The position numbers were made by a program, and so were the translations under genes. The notes beneath the pieces were generated by a model that searched no databases, had not been told where the DNA came from, and saw nothing but the letters and a program-made list of their open reading frames with translations. From Stygiolobus caldivivus (lineage in GTDB: Archaea; Thermoproteota; Thermoprotei_A; Sulfolobales; Sulfolobaceae), in contig NZ_AP024597.1 in assembly GCF_019704315.1 (NCBI RefSeq), forward strand, positions 1,302,001-1,366,000: a DNA stretch of 64,000 nucleotides, given 5' to 3'. Of the stretch, positions 9,863 to 18,774 are shown one piece after another (the stretch's first letter is position 1; the number at the start of each line of letters is the position of its first letter).

Positions 9863-10213
9863 ATGAACCTCGTAACCCTTGCACAATTAATACTCTTAGT
9901 TTTAAGGGATTTAAATTTTAAGCCGAGAAAACACGAGCCGGAAGACCTCGCTTACACAATAGCAGCATACTTACTAGGAGTACAAGTCACCAAGTTAGGG
10001 ATACCGCCATCAACACTATACTACTACACTAAAAAACTCGGGGTAAAGAGGAGGAGAGAAGAAAGGCCACCTTGCCCCTCGTGCAAATCAAACAGAGTAG
10101 TAAAGGACGATCAGCTAGAGGAAAAACAAAATACAAGTGCAAAACTTGCGGGAAGACGTCCTACCAAGCGACAAACCACAAGATGGGTAAAGAACAAAAG
10201 GAGAGAGTACTGA
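9863..10213 (+). CDS. IS1-family transposase, upstream frame (InsA-like)
   Basis: The likely start is the ATG at 9863 (MNLVTLAQLILLVL). The frame encodes a helical DNA-binding region and the first half of a zinc finger, CPSC, near residue 73. The second CKTC half lies in the overlapping -1 frame, which shows that the functional transposase is a frameshift fusion. The slippery run is AAAAAC at 10122-10127; IS1 of E. coli uses A6C for -1 frameshifting. Alone, this frame would make a short DNA-binding protein that may repress transposition, as InsA does. Confidence 0.75.
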   Translation: MNLVTLAQLILLVLRDLNFKPRKHEPEDLAYTIAAYLLGVQVTKLGIPPSTLYYYTKKLGVKRRREERPPCPSCKSNRVVKDDQLEEKQNTSAKLAGRRPTKRQTTRWVKNKRREY

Positions 10214-10812
10214 AAGAATACACGAATAGGATGAGCATGAGGGGGATAGCGAGGGTCGAAGGGAAACCGTTAACTACAATATACAGCTTTATAAGGAGGA
10301 AAGGGGTAGAAGCGTATGCTTACCTACTACTCTTGCAAGGACGGCTGGAGGGTTTCACGGCAAAAGCTACAGTGCTCGACGAGAGTTGGACTTACGTGTG
10401 GGCCAGACATGGGCGAAAGAGGGAAGACTTGTGGGTATGGAACGCGTTGGCAGATGGTGTGCCCTTCTTTATCACGGGTGATAGGGATTACATGACTTTC
10501 AGCTCCCTCCAGGACCCCCTACCCGAGAGTAGGGTGTACTACACTGACGGTTATTCAGTTTATCAAGTACTCGACAAACACGTTGTGGGTAAAGAGTATA
10601 CTTACACTGTGGAGAGTTATCATTCTTACTGTAGGGCCCACTTGGCTAGGTTGGCAAGGGACACGAGGGCTGTTAACAGGGACGTGGGGATAGTCGAGTA
10701 TAGTCTTGCCTTGTTGAATGTCATGTACCCGGTAGTTTACTCGAGGGAGAAAACTCCGTTGAACGAGGCTTACTTGAAGGGGATACACTATATTAGAAAT
10801 AAACTGATATAA
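10072..10812 (+). CDS. IS1-family transposase, catalytic frame (InsB-like)
   Basis: This frame supplies the second zinc-finger pair (CKTC) and the DDE-type catalytic domain. VLDESWTYVWARHG matches DEQWGYVGAK of E. coli InsB, YYTDGYSVY matches WMTDGWPLY, and TVESYHSYCRAHLARL matches RIERHNLNLRQHLARL, giving Asp, Asp and Glu as catalytic residues. It is probably expressed as a fusion from the ATG at 9863 through -1 frameshifting at 10122-10127, not from its own start. Copies B and C encode nearly identical proteins. Confidence 0.85.
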   Translation: MPLVQIKQSSKGRSARGKTKYKCKTCGKTSYQATNHKMGKEQKERVLKEYTNRMSMRGIARVEGKPLTTIYSFIRRKGVEAYAYLLLLQGRLEGFTAKATVLDESWTYVWARHGRKREDLWVWNALADGVPFFITGDRDYMTFSSLQDPLPESRVYYTDGYSVYQVLDKHVVGKEYTYTVESYHSYCRAHLARLARDTRAVNRDVGIVEYSLALLNVMYPVVYSREKTPLNEAYLKGIHYIRNKLI

Positions 10813-11118
10813 TATTACAAACACTTATCGAATTTCATGACTGTTTGAGAACACTCCCTGACGGGGGATAACCTTAGATAATAATTTTTTAGCATATTGT
10901 AGACAAATTGTTGGTATAAAAGTTTTTTCATATTTGGAGATAGTGATAAAAACCATATAAACGGTGATGACTAGCTCAATCCTATCGTAAATTGAAATTA
11001 GAACCACACTGCACTTGGACTAAGTAAAATTTTTAAATAGATCTTGTCTCGAGGGAATGATCAGGTGTGTCTCCCCGAGAGTTTTATTTATAAGCCTTTT
11101 TCTGCCATATATTTACTC

Positions 11119-11769
11119 ATGGCAAAAGTTTGCCCTAGTTGCGGTTTCTCGAATGGCGACGACGCCCCGTCTTGCCTAAAATGTGGTTATCCACTATCGG
11201 ACGTCGTCTTGGCTGAGCTACCGATAGCCATAGGTGATGACGGGAAAAACGCCTTTACTATCCAAATAACGGGGAAAAGCTTAATAATATCGAGGAATGA
11301 TGCCGTAAAGGTCCCATTTAGCCCTAGCAAAAAAAAGCTTAACGCGTTATTGGGTATTTCGCTTGCGGAGTTCACCGCGATCGTACTAGTGTCGCTTATT
11401 TTTAATTTCACCCCCGGGATAATAGTTAGTTTCCTCGTAGCGGACGCACTACTACTATTACCAATTCAAGGTAGTAAAACGGGCGACTTATCCAGTTTTA
11501 TAAGGCAACTCCAGTTAGAAGGGCAAAGGTTATTTATAATGAAATACGAAACCCTAGGGAATTGTAACGGTTGCGAATTCTTATACAAGGACAGCCTATC
11601 AGAGTTAGAGATTTCCGGGGACAGCAACTCATGCGTAATTTTCGTCAAGGACGGTAGAGGTAATAAGAGGAAGTTTTATATACCGAACCTCAACCCCTCT
11701 TCGCTATATAACTTCCTGGTAAGGACTGCGTGGAGGGAAAAGTTAGTCATGCGCGCGCGTAAGAGATAG
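11119..11769 (+). CDS. Zinc-ribbon membrane protein
   Basis: I start the gene at ATG 11119, about 28 nt after a TATA box (TTTATTTATA, 11083-11092). The longer frame from 11044 would place that TATA box inside the gene. The 216-residue product begins with a zinc ribbon whose Cys5, Cys8, Cys19 and Cys22 have exactly the spacing of the zinc-ribbon protein at 1904-2938. Two hydrophobic segments follow (about residues 75-117) and then a soluble C-terminal domain. It ends 39 bp before the receptor-like kinase gene on the same strand, though that gene has its own promoter. Function unknown; the context suggests a part in the same surface signalling system. Confidence 0.75.
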   Translation: MAKVCPSCGFSNGDDAPSCLKCGYPLSDVVLAELPIAIGDDGKNAFTIQITGKSLIISRNDAVKVPFSPSKKKLNALLGISLAEFTAIVLVSLIFNFTPGIIVSFLVADALLLLPIQGSKTGDLSSFIRQLQLEGQRLFIMKYETLGNCNGCEFLYKDSLSELEISGDSNSCVIFVKDGRGNKRKFYIPNLNPSSLYNFLVRTAWREKLVMRARKR

Positions 11770-11776
11770 GTAAAAG

Positions 11777-11808
11777 TTTATATAATATATATCACTCATA
11801 GATTAACG
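11777..11808 (+). promoter_or_regulatory. Promoter of receptor-like kinase gene
   Basis: A TATA box (TTTATATAAT, about 11777-11786) lies 25-30 nt before the ATG at 11809, predicting a leaderless transcript for the kinase-phosphatase pair that is separate from the zinc-ribbon gene just upstream. Confidence 0.6.
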
Positions 11809-14800
11809 ATGAATGGAGTACTATTTAAAAGAATAACCCTAATTATGTTAGCCATTATACTCCTAGGAATAGCCCAACTAATGACGTACTCACAAGTGAC
11901 CCCACCGTCTCCCGCGGTAGGCATAGTAGACGAAGGGGAAGCCCCGGTGAGCGGGCAAGGGATCGTAACGTACTCGTACACTTCGTCTAACGTAGGCGGT
12001 ATTTTTACTCTCAACTCAGCACAGACCAGCGGGCCGTTCTCCCTACAGTTAAACTCCGTAATCGCGCTAAGTAACGGCCAGTACTACTGGTCTAATGACG
12101 TCGCCCTGATAAAAAATGTAGGGGGTAACACCTACCAGATAACTATAGAGGACTACTTGTGGAACTTTTCTGCACCCTACTCCAGTATAAACCAAGGACT
12201 GATAAGGGGTTCGGGGGGCGTGGAGACCTATAACGGGATACAGTTCTATTACTATTCCTATAACACTTATACTGTTAGTTCACCCTTCACGTTACTACTC
12301 GAGACCGCTGCGATAATGGGTTACCAAGGTTACCCGGTAGTGTTCCAGTACTTCGAACTGTTGAACAGTAATGGCAGTGAAGTCGCTGGCGGTACATTTG
12401 ATACGATTGAACTGTTTGTCCCTTCTTCCAGTGCGTACATCGTAGTAGGGGGCACTAACCCTACCGGTAGCGGTAATTATTTGTCATTCGTCATAGGTGG
12501 TCCGGTATATGGGACAGAGTTAGGGACTACGGTGGACATATATTCGTGGAGCGCCTCCATGAGTATGGCCTATTTATCCAATTCTGGGAGTACCTTCTAC
12601 AACGTGCCCGGAGGATATTCCACTACCTACGAAGCACTATCTGGAGTTTCGACTTCCCAAGGCATAGTCGAGTCCTTTAGCGGTGAACAAGTAGCACAGA
12701 CGGCCGGACAAACACGGTCAGAATTTTTATGGACCGTGTCTTCGTTTATCAAAGCCTTCGGGAATAACGTCTATATAACTACAATCCCCGGCGGGGCAGA
12801 CTGGGTGTTGAGCGTTTCAGGCCCAGAAAGCTTCTCAAAGAATTTAATAAACTCTACTACAGAACTGTCCTTACCCGACGGCTCTTACTCGTTATCCCTA
12901 TCACTTAACGTCCAAGGTAATACCTTGTACTCAACGTCTTACTCCGTCTCATTACCTTATGCAGTAGAGGTAAGGGTTATCTCTCCCGTGCCCACTTACC
13001 GTGCTAACGGGGTGCCGGAAAACGTAAACACTACGTTATCCTTACCCGTACCCTCAGTACTCCAATTCAACGAGACATATTACTTGTCTAATACAGAACG
13101 TTATTTCCTCCGAGGCGTGGAAGTAAACGGGGCGTTTTATCCCAATACGACGATATATTTGACTACTGCGGGGTTCTACACTATAACCCCCCAATATGTA
13201 CTGCAATACTACTTAAACGTACCGTTCCAAGTCAAGGCCTACGTCAATAACGCCTTGATGACCATAGGGTCTGGCTGGTATGACGCAGGGACTACTATAC
13301 AAGTCCCCCCACAGAACGTAAGCGTTAACGGGGCCCTTTATGAAATACAAGGGACTACTTTCGTAGTGGACTCACCGGACTTCTCGCTACCCTTTGAAAT
13401 CTACTATTACGTCAGTGTGTCACAGCCAATACCGGCAAACGTAAACGGCCTCAACCAGACCATCTCCTCCGGGTATTTTAAAGAAGGCACCACAATCACA
13501 ATCTACAAATACTACTACATCAACTCATCCGCTAGATACGAAATAAACGCCAACCAATACCAGATAACAGTAAGAGCCCCCGTTAGCCTCACAGCCTCCA
13601 CTCAACTCCAGTACCTAGTCACACTTAACCTACCCAACGGTACCGTCACGGAGTGGATCACACAAGGCTCAATACCCACGATACCCTCGATAATACAAAT
13701 ATCCAGCAACGAACGTTACGCCTTAGCCCAAAGCGTCACCGAAGGGATTAACGCCCCCACCACCATCACACCCCAATACACCACACAATACCTCGTGACG
13801 GTAGAACTCCCCAACGGCACGACCCGCTTATGGGTCACACAAGGCTCAACATACGACCTATCCACGACAATACAAATAAACTCCACCACAAGGTACCTAC
13901 TACTCTCCCAACAAGAGTACACCATAAACTCCCCACAAACCCTAACACCCGACTACGTCACCCAATACCTTGTTACACTTAACCTACCCAACGGTACCGT
14001 CACGGAGTGGGTCACACAAGGCTCAATACCCACTGTACCCTCGATAATACAAATATCTAGCGACGAAAGGTACTACCTCAACACGACACTAAGCCCCGTG
14101 TACGGGAGCGAGACGATAACCCCACCGTACGTCGTACAGTACTTAGTCACAATAGGGGACAGCCAAGAATGGGTATCACAAGGCTCAAAAATACCACTAA
14201 ACCAGCCCAACCCCAACCCCTTCGTTAACGTCTACTGGCAAGGCAACGTCAGCGCCCCTAACGGGCAATACATACAAGTCAGCGGGCCCATATCGGAGAG
14301 GCCAGTATACGCCATAAACGTCCTGAGCATACTGCTCCTCGCAGTCCCGTTCGGGGCTGCAGGCATAGGGGGTTACCTAGTGTACAACAAGAGGAAGGAA
14401 GTAGTACTCTCCTTCGACATACCGGAAGGTCTCGCTTCAACTATCAGGGTCAAGGTAAATGGGGACGAGATGGTACTCAAAGGGAGGACACTGAGGGTCA
14501 GGAGGGGTAGTCAAGTGGAAGTAGATGACGTCGTCCACGAAAATACTGTGTTGACCCCGGTCATGAGGAACTTCGTTGCAGGGAAGTCCATGAGGGTAGG
14601 GTTCCAACAGAGGACTCTCGACTTGTCCAAGTTCGACCCCGGACTATGGGTAGGGAGGAGGATAGACTCCTACACTGTAGACAGTGTCATAGGTGAAGGG
14701 GGGACCAGCTACGTATTAAAGGTCATAGGTGCGGACAACAACGTGTACGCCATGAAGGTCATGAAGGTAGTCCCTACACCGGGGAGCACGATGACGATGG

Positions 14801-15594
14801 GCATGAGGAACTTCCAGGAGCTGTATAAAGAGCTTAACAACTTGATTGAACTGTCGACTAAGACGGACGCTGTAGTTAAGGTAGTCGGGGGTAAGGTCGA
14901 CTTCCCTACCCTGATGAACATAATGAAAGGTAACGTGGAGTTGTACTTGACTTCCCCGCCCTACTTGGTCATGGAGTACATGAGCGGGGGTACTTTGTCT
15001 AAGTTAATGGGCAACCCCAATGTCAGGAACTCTAGTGTGTGGGAGAAGATAGTGGTCAGGGTGGTGTATGACGTGGTAAGGGCCTTGTATTTCGTCCACT
15101 CCCAAGGGTATGTACACTTAGACGTGAAGCCGCATAACGTGTTCTTTACTAAGTACCCCGGTGACGTGGGTGATGAGGTGTATAACAACCTAGTTAACGG
15201 GAACACTCAGGTGAAGCTTGGTGACCTGGGTAGTGCGGTTAAGGTGGGTAACCCGGTGACACAGCTGACTTTGGAGTACTGTGCACCGGAGCAGTTGGTG
15301 AACCCGGCGCACCCGAGTATGGACATTTATGCTGTGGGGAGTATGGCTTATGCCCTGCTCACGGGTAAGTACTTTAACGACGTGACCTTGGTCAATAAAG
15401 CGTTTAATGAGCTTTCGACGCCAGCTTTCCAGAACACTTATAATGAGTTGTTGAAGAGGGTGACGGAGAAGTGGGCGTCGTTACCTGATGACGGCTTGAT
15501 GGGGATTATAAAGAAGATGTTGAACCCCGACCCTGCTCAGAGGCCTACGGCGTCGGAGGTGGCCAACATGTTATACTCGTACTTGACGGGGTGA
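11809..15594 (+). CDS. Transmembrane receptor-like Ser/Thr kinase with thermopsin-like ectodomain
   Basis: The 1261-residue product has a signal/anchor helix (residues 8-25) and a thermopsin-like domain (about 36-320: VGIVDEG for PxGIADYG, SLQLNSVI, YWSNDVALI, TIEDYLWNF). A beta-rich region follows with imperfect repeats of the form YLVTLNLPNGT...W(I/V)TQGS (about 600-800), then one membrane helix (about 838-858) and NKRKE as cytoplasmic stop. After a 100-residue linker comes a complete kinase domain (about 955-1261): GEGGTSYV (962-969), Lys983, HLDVKPHN (1103-1110; catalytic Asp1105), GDLGSA (Asp1139), LEYCAPEQ and DIYAVGSMAY. All catalytic residues are present. The architecture is that of a receptor kinase with an outside sensing or protease-like module and a cytoplasmic kinase. 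The next gene, a PPP phosphatase, overlaps it by 4 nt. The final domains are clear; the ligand is unknown. Confidence 0.92.
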   Translation: MNGVLFKRITLIMLAIILLGIAQLMTYSQVTPPSPAVGIVDEGEAPVSGQGIVTYSYTSSNVGGIFTLNSAQTSGPFSLQLNSVIALSNGQYYWSNDVALIKNVGGNTYQITIEDYLWNFSAPYSSINQGLIRGSGGVETYNGIQFYYYSYNTYTVSSPFTLLLETAAIMGYQGYPVVFQYFELLNSNGSEVAGGTFDTIELFVPSSSAYIVVGGTNPTGSGNYLSFVIGGPVYGTELGTTVDIYSWSASMSMAYLSNSGSTFYNVPGGYSTTYEALSGVSTSQGIVESFSGEQVAQTAGQTRSEFLWTVSSFIKAFGNNVYITTIPGGADWVLSVSGPESFSKNLINSTTELSLPDGSYSLSLSLNVQGNTLYSTSYSVSLPYAVEVRVISPVPTYRANGVPENVNTTLSLPVPSVLQFNETYYLSNTERYFLRGVEVNGAFYPNTTIYLTTAGFYTITPQYVLQYYLNVPFQVKAYVNNALMTIGSGWYDAGTTIQVPPQNVSVNGALYEIQGTTFVVDSPDFSLPFEIYYYVSVSQPIPANVNGLNQTISSGYFKEGTTITIYKYYYINSSARYEINANQYQITVRAPVSLTASTQLQYLVTLNLPNGTVTEWITQGSIPTIPSIIQISSNERYALAQSVTEGINAPTTITPQYTTQYLVTVELPNGTTRLWVTQGSTYDLSTTIQINSTTRYLLLSQQEYTINSPQTLTPDYVTQYLVTLNLPNGTVTEWVTQGSIPTVPSIIQISSDERYYLNTTLSPVYGSETITPPYVVQYLVTIGDSQEWVSQGSKIPLNQPNPNPFVNVYWQGNVSAPNGQYIQVSGPISERPVYAINVLSILLLAVPFGAAGIGGYLVYNKRKEVVLSFDIPEGLASTIRVKVNGDEMVLKGRTLRVRRGSQVEVDDVVHENTVLTPVMRNFVAGKSMRVGFQQRTLDLSKFDPGLWVGRRIDSYTVDSVIGEGGTSYVLKVIGADNNVYAMKVMKVVPTPGSTMTMGMRNFQELYKELNNLIELSTKTDAVVKVVGGKVDFPTLMNIMKGNVELYLTSPPYLVMEYMSGGTLSKLMGNPNVRNSSVWEKIVVRVVYDVVRALYFVHSQGYVHLDVKPHNVFFTKYPGDVGDEVYNNLVNGNTQVKLGDLGSAVKVGNPVTQLTLEYCAPEQLVNPAHPSMDIYAVGSMAYALLTGKYFNDVTLVNKAFNELSTPAFQNTYNELLKRVTEKWASLPDDGLMGIIKKMLNPDPAQRPTASEVANMLYSYLTG

Positions 15595-16463
15595 GAGGCG
15601 TGACGGGAGACGAGGTAGAGAAAATATTAGAAAGTGCTAAGGACATATTCAGGCAACAAGGGAGCTATATCGGGAAAGTTAACGCTGAAAGGGTACTTTT
15701 CATAGGGGACACCCACGGTGCGGTCAACGTCACAGACGTCGCTAAATACTATTATGACAAAGTCGACCTGATGGTGTTCTTAGGGGACTACGTGGACAGG
15801 CAACCGCCCAACGGGATCGAGAACCTGCTCACGGTACTCAACCTTTTGGTCAACGACGGGGGTAGAAAGGTAATCGTCCTGAGGGGTAACCACGAGAGCC
15901 CCCTCACCAACTACTACTACGGTTTTTATAGGGAAGTAAAGGAAAAACTCGGTGAAGGTTATTACCCTAAATTCGTAGATCTGTTCTCGTTGATGCCCGT
16001 AAGCGTGACAGTCAACGGTTATTTCTGCACCCACGGTGGGCTGCCCGGGCTCTACAACAGCAACGGTGAAATGGAGTTGGGGATATACAGTGAAGACGAC
16101 TTGTATGGACTGCCTAAAGGCGACATAATCCCCGACGACCCGATACTTTTTCAACTTCTGTGGAACGACCCAAACAGTGCCATAGACTACTTCTCGCTAA
16201 ATAAGAGGGGAGAGGGGGTCTTCTACTTCGGCAGGAAGGTGACAGAAGACTTCTTAGTGAGGACTAACTTCAAGGGTGTGATAAGGGCTCATGAGACTGC
16301 TGACGGGTTTAAGGTAGACCATAACGGGAGGGTGATTACGGTGTTTTCGAGCATTTATCACAAACAGAGGGCGGGGCTATTATTTTTAAACAATGTCGGC
16401 GAGTTCTCTAGACTGTATATAAGCCAAGACGGGAGCGCACAAATAGTCCAAGGGCTTTACTAA
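15591..16463 (+). CDS. PPP-family Ser/Thr protein phosphatase
   Basis: The 290-residue product starts at a GTG that overlaps the kinase stop (GTGA), so translation is probably coupled. It shows the PPP metallophosphatase signature: GDTHG, GDYVDR, GNHE, THGG and a distal RAHE, which supply the two-metal centre and the phosphate-binding Arg and His residues. The usual VDRG is VDRQ here. Its length fits PP1/PP2A-type catalytic cores. Placement directly after a receptor kinase suggests it reverses that kinase's phosphorylations; this pairing is inferred from the operon. Another GTG at 15600 is a possible start. Confidence 0.93.
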   Translation: MRGVTGDEVEKILESAKDIFRQQGSYIGKVNAERVLFIGDTHGAVNVTDVAKYYYDKVDLMVFLGDYVDRQPPNGIENLLTVLNLLVNDGGRKVIVLRGNHESPLTNYYYGFYREVKEKLGEGYYPKFVDLFSLMPVSVTVNGYFCTHGGLPGLYNSNGEMELGIYSEDDLYGLPKGDIIPDDPILFQLLWNDPNSAIDYFSLNKRGEGVFYFGRKVTEDFLVRTNFKGVIRAHETADGFKVDHNGRVITVFSSIYHKQRAGLLFLNNVGEFSRLYISQDGSAQIVQGLY

Positions 16464-17220
16464 CAAGGTAGAAATTTTTATCAGTGTTTTTTACCGACCT
16501 TACAAGGTGAAAATACGCCCGTCTGTTTATAGATGATAGAAGTAGCTCTGGCTAAAGTTTGCACGTCCGCTGTGTCACGACAGAGGGACTCACCTCTAAT
16601 GCCTGACTGAGCAGGATGCATTATCTAGGAGCTAATGTAAGTAAAGACGTGACAGTAAAACGCAGCCCTAGTCCTCCTACAAGTGGCTGTACCGTAACGC
16701 CTTTACGCTTACTTTGATCGAGATGCGTTAGACAAGCTGGAACCCAAACGTTTCGGTATTCCTAATTAACGTATAGCATATGAAAAGTCGAAGGAGACGG
16801 AGAAGATGGTCGGGGCTTAGGGTTGTCATTCACATATCTTTTGCTGTTAAGGTAGGGGGTGTCGTACCCTCTTTCTATTAAGAGCTCATAAGGAGGGGCC
16901 GAAAACAGATTATTTAACTTGAAATTGGTTCGGTCTAAAATTTAAGGAATTTTTACGGTAACTCATGCAAATTGTAATTATATCTCTTGGATCAATATAA
17001 TTCAGTTAATGAATAATTAAGTATATATAAACTATTCTGCATTGATCACAAATTATTAAACCGTTACTTTGTACTTTTACACGTATTATGTATTAATATC
17101 TTAAGGTGTAAATTTAATGTTATAATTTTTATATTTAATAGCTAAAAATTACAAAGAGTCCGTGAACATCCTTTATGCGGGTGGAAAACTTAAATACCAC
17201 TCATTTTTCATGAATATACA
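16464..17220. other. Non-coding stretch
   Basis: A T-rich terminator-like run (TTTTTATCAGTGTTTTTT, about 16473-16490) follows the phosphatase gene. The rest has no open frame worth reporting; 16900-17150 is strongly A/T-rich. A TATA-like CTTAAATAC near 17188 is about 30 nt before the next ATG and is that gene's promoter. Confidence 0.45.
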
Positions 17221-18645
17221 ATGATCAGAATAGGTAGTAGACCGTATAAGGTTCTAAAGAACTTCCTAGGTACGGCGGTATTAATAATCTTTCTAATATC
17301 ATTTACTGCAATTATTAACCCTCCCTTAATCTCTAATGCCCAGCCTACACAGAATAGTTCAGCGACAACGACGTTAACTACTTCTACGGGAAAAGTAGAA
17401 GTGGGCTCCGTATCCGTACCTATTATCGGAAATATTAACATTTGTGTAGAGGCTACGTATTGTATTGATGGACAGCTAACCGGTCCCTCAGAGGTAATAC
17501 CTGGTTCTACTTATAATTATAGCCTGACTTTAGACAATGCTAAACTTCACGTCATCGTATTTGCTGACGGGGACTCAGTCTCTGATACAGTACCCGCGCA
17601 TTTAGGCCAACTAATATGCATACCCGTCACCGGATTTAGTTTACCCGGTTTGTCGCTCTGTTTAGATGTAGATTTTACTACGTCAGCTACGGCCAATGTC
17701 AGTGTTATCGGAGACGCGACTGCTAATGTCCAAAGTTTACAGATCATAAGGGAAGGCACCAGTACATTTAGCGTGAGTGTAAACCCGAGTTTTTCCGGGG
17801 ATAATAACCTTACCGTGAACGTACCTGTAGCCGTACACCTCGTTTTTGCAGGGGCATCAGTAACAGTATCCATAGTTGGCCAAAAGTATGGCCCTTACAG
17901 TATAGGTCACTATGACTTTGGTTCACGTACTCTTACCCCTACTCTGCAAGTTAGCTCCGCGCCACTTTACAAAGTAGAGTTTGAAGCGAAAGGTATCGGG
18001 AATTACGTCCCTTGGTCAGTGGACATTAACGGACAAAACTATACCTCAACTAATGACAGCATTACTGCCTTATTACCATACGGGAGTTATTCCTATTCAG
18101 TCAGTACGGGCTCCCCGTACTACGAAGCGTTAAGCGGGACGGGGACAATCTCCGTGAACCAGAATCAAGTAGTAAACATACAGTTCGAAGAACTCTACCC
18201 TGTGACGTTCATTGAGGAAGGGCTACCTAACGGTACTACTTGGCAAGTGACCCTAAACGGTATGACCAAGACGTCGACCAGTAACGAAATCGTTTTCCTC
18301 GTCCCTAGCGGGACATACTCCTATTCAGTGTCGGCCAGTTCAGCCATGTTCACACCATCACAAGGTAGCGGGACGATTAGCATAAATGGTAACCGAATAG
18401 TCGTCGTGCAGTTCCAGCAAGTAATTACTACCACACAGCCAAACCAAGTGTTCACGTCAAATAGTTTCTCCAGCAGCTCTAATCAATTCATGAGCTCTAA
18501 TCAATTCATGGCACCTCCATCTGGCGGGGTAGAACAAGTTGAAAGCCCGTCGCCAAGTGGATCTCTAAACATTAAGGCGATAATTCTGATAATACTAATA
18601 GTAGCACTAGGGGTAGTGTTAGTTCTTTGGTTAATAAGGAAATAA
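17221..18645 (+). CDS. Secreted membrane-anchored surface protein with Ig-like repeats
   Basis: The 474-residue product has a signal peptide with a long basic N-region (cleavage near residue 40, after ISNAQ) and a Ser/Thr-rich segment. A beta-rich domain of about 170 residues follows, then two related C-terminal beta repeats. The second, beginning YPVTFIEEGLPNGTTWQVTL, is of the type often attached to thermopsins and other archaeal surface proteins. A Ser/Gln/Asn-rich stalk leads to a C-terminal membrane helix (IILIILIVALGVVLVLWL) and RK. In the stalk an 18-bp unit encoding SSNQFM is duplicated in tandem (about 18475-18510). No catalytic motif was seen; probably a surface binding or structural protein. 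Confidence 0.75.
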   Translation: MIRIGSRPYKVLKNFLGTAVLIIFLISFTAIINPPLISNAQPTQNSSATTTLTTSTGKVEVGSVSVPIIGNINICVEATYCIDGQLTGPSEVIPGSTYNYSLTLDNAKLHVIVFADGDSVSDTVPAHLGQLICIPVTGFSLPGLSLCLDVDFTTSATANVSVIGDATANVQSLQIIREGTSTFSVSVNPSFSGDNNLTVNVPVAVHLVFAGASVTVSIVGQKYGPYSIGHYDFGSRTLTPTLQVSSAPLYKVEFEAKGIGNYVPWSVDINGQNYTSTNDSITALLPYGSYSYSVSTGSPYYEALSGTGTISVNQNQVVNIQFEELYPVTFIEEGLPNGTTWQVTLNGMTKTSTSNEIVFLVPSGTYSYSVSASSAMFTPSQGSGTISINGNRIVVVQFQQVITTTQPNQVFTSNSFSSSSNQFMSSNQFMAPPSGGVEQVESPSPSGSLNIKAIILIILIVALGVVLVLWLIRK

Positions 18646-18668
18646 TTTTTTCTAAATTTTTCCCTTCT
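18646..18668 (+). terminator. T-rich terminator
   Basis: Directly after the stop codon of the surface-protein gene are two T runs (ATTTTTTCTAAATTTTTCCC), the kind of sequence at which archaeal RNA polymerase terminates. Confidence 0.5.
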
Positions 18669-18774
18669 CTGTTGCAGAATTACTTATTAGTCAGGCTGTC
18701 CTAGAGCGATCCTGCAAATATGAGCACAGAGAGTGTTCTCAAACAGTCATGAAATTCGATAAGTGTTTGTAATA

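Larger units (their letters stand above)
9687..10858 (+). mobile_element. IS1-family insertion sequence, ISC1173-like (copy A, intact)
   Basis: The 1172-bp element is bounded by near-perfect terminal inverted repeats that start GGGAGTGTTCTCAAACAG; the match extends inward to about 34 bp with a few mismatches. It carries two overlapping frames as in bacterial IS1. Of the three copies in this window it is the only one with an undisrupted first frame. No 8-9 bp target duplication is evident in the flanks (ATTTGTTT left, TGACGGGG right), so one side may have been rearranged. ISC1173 of Saccharolobus solfataricus is a known relative in size and family; that assignment rests on my recognition of the transposase. 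Confidence 0.88.

Noticed and set aside
16967-17010. Shared A/T-rich words with 54725-54770 and 46190-46310
   Set aside because: Similarity is patchy and in A/T-rich DNA, so chance cannot be excluded without an alignment.
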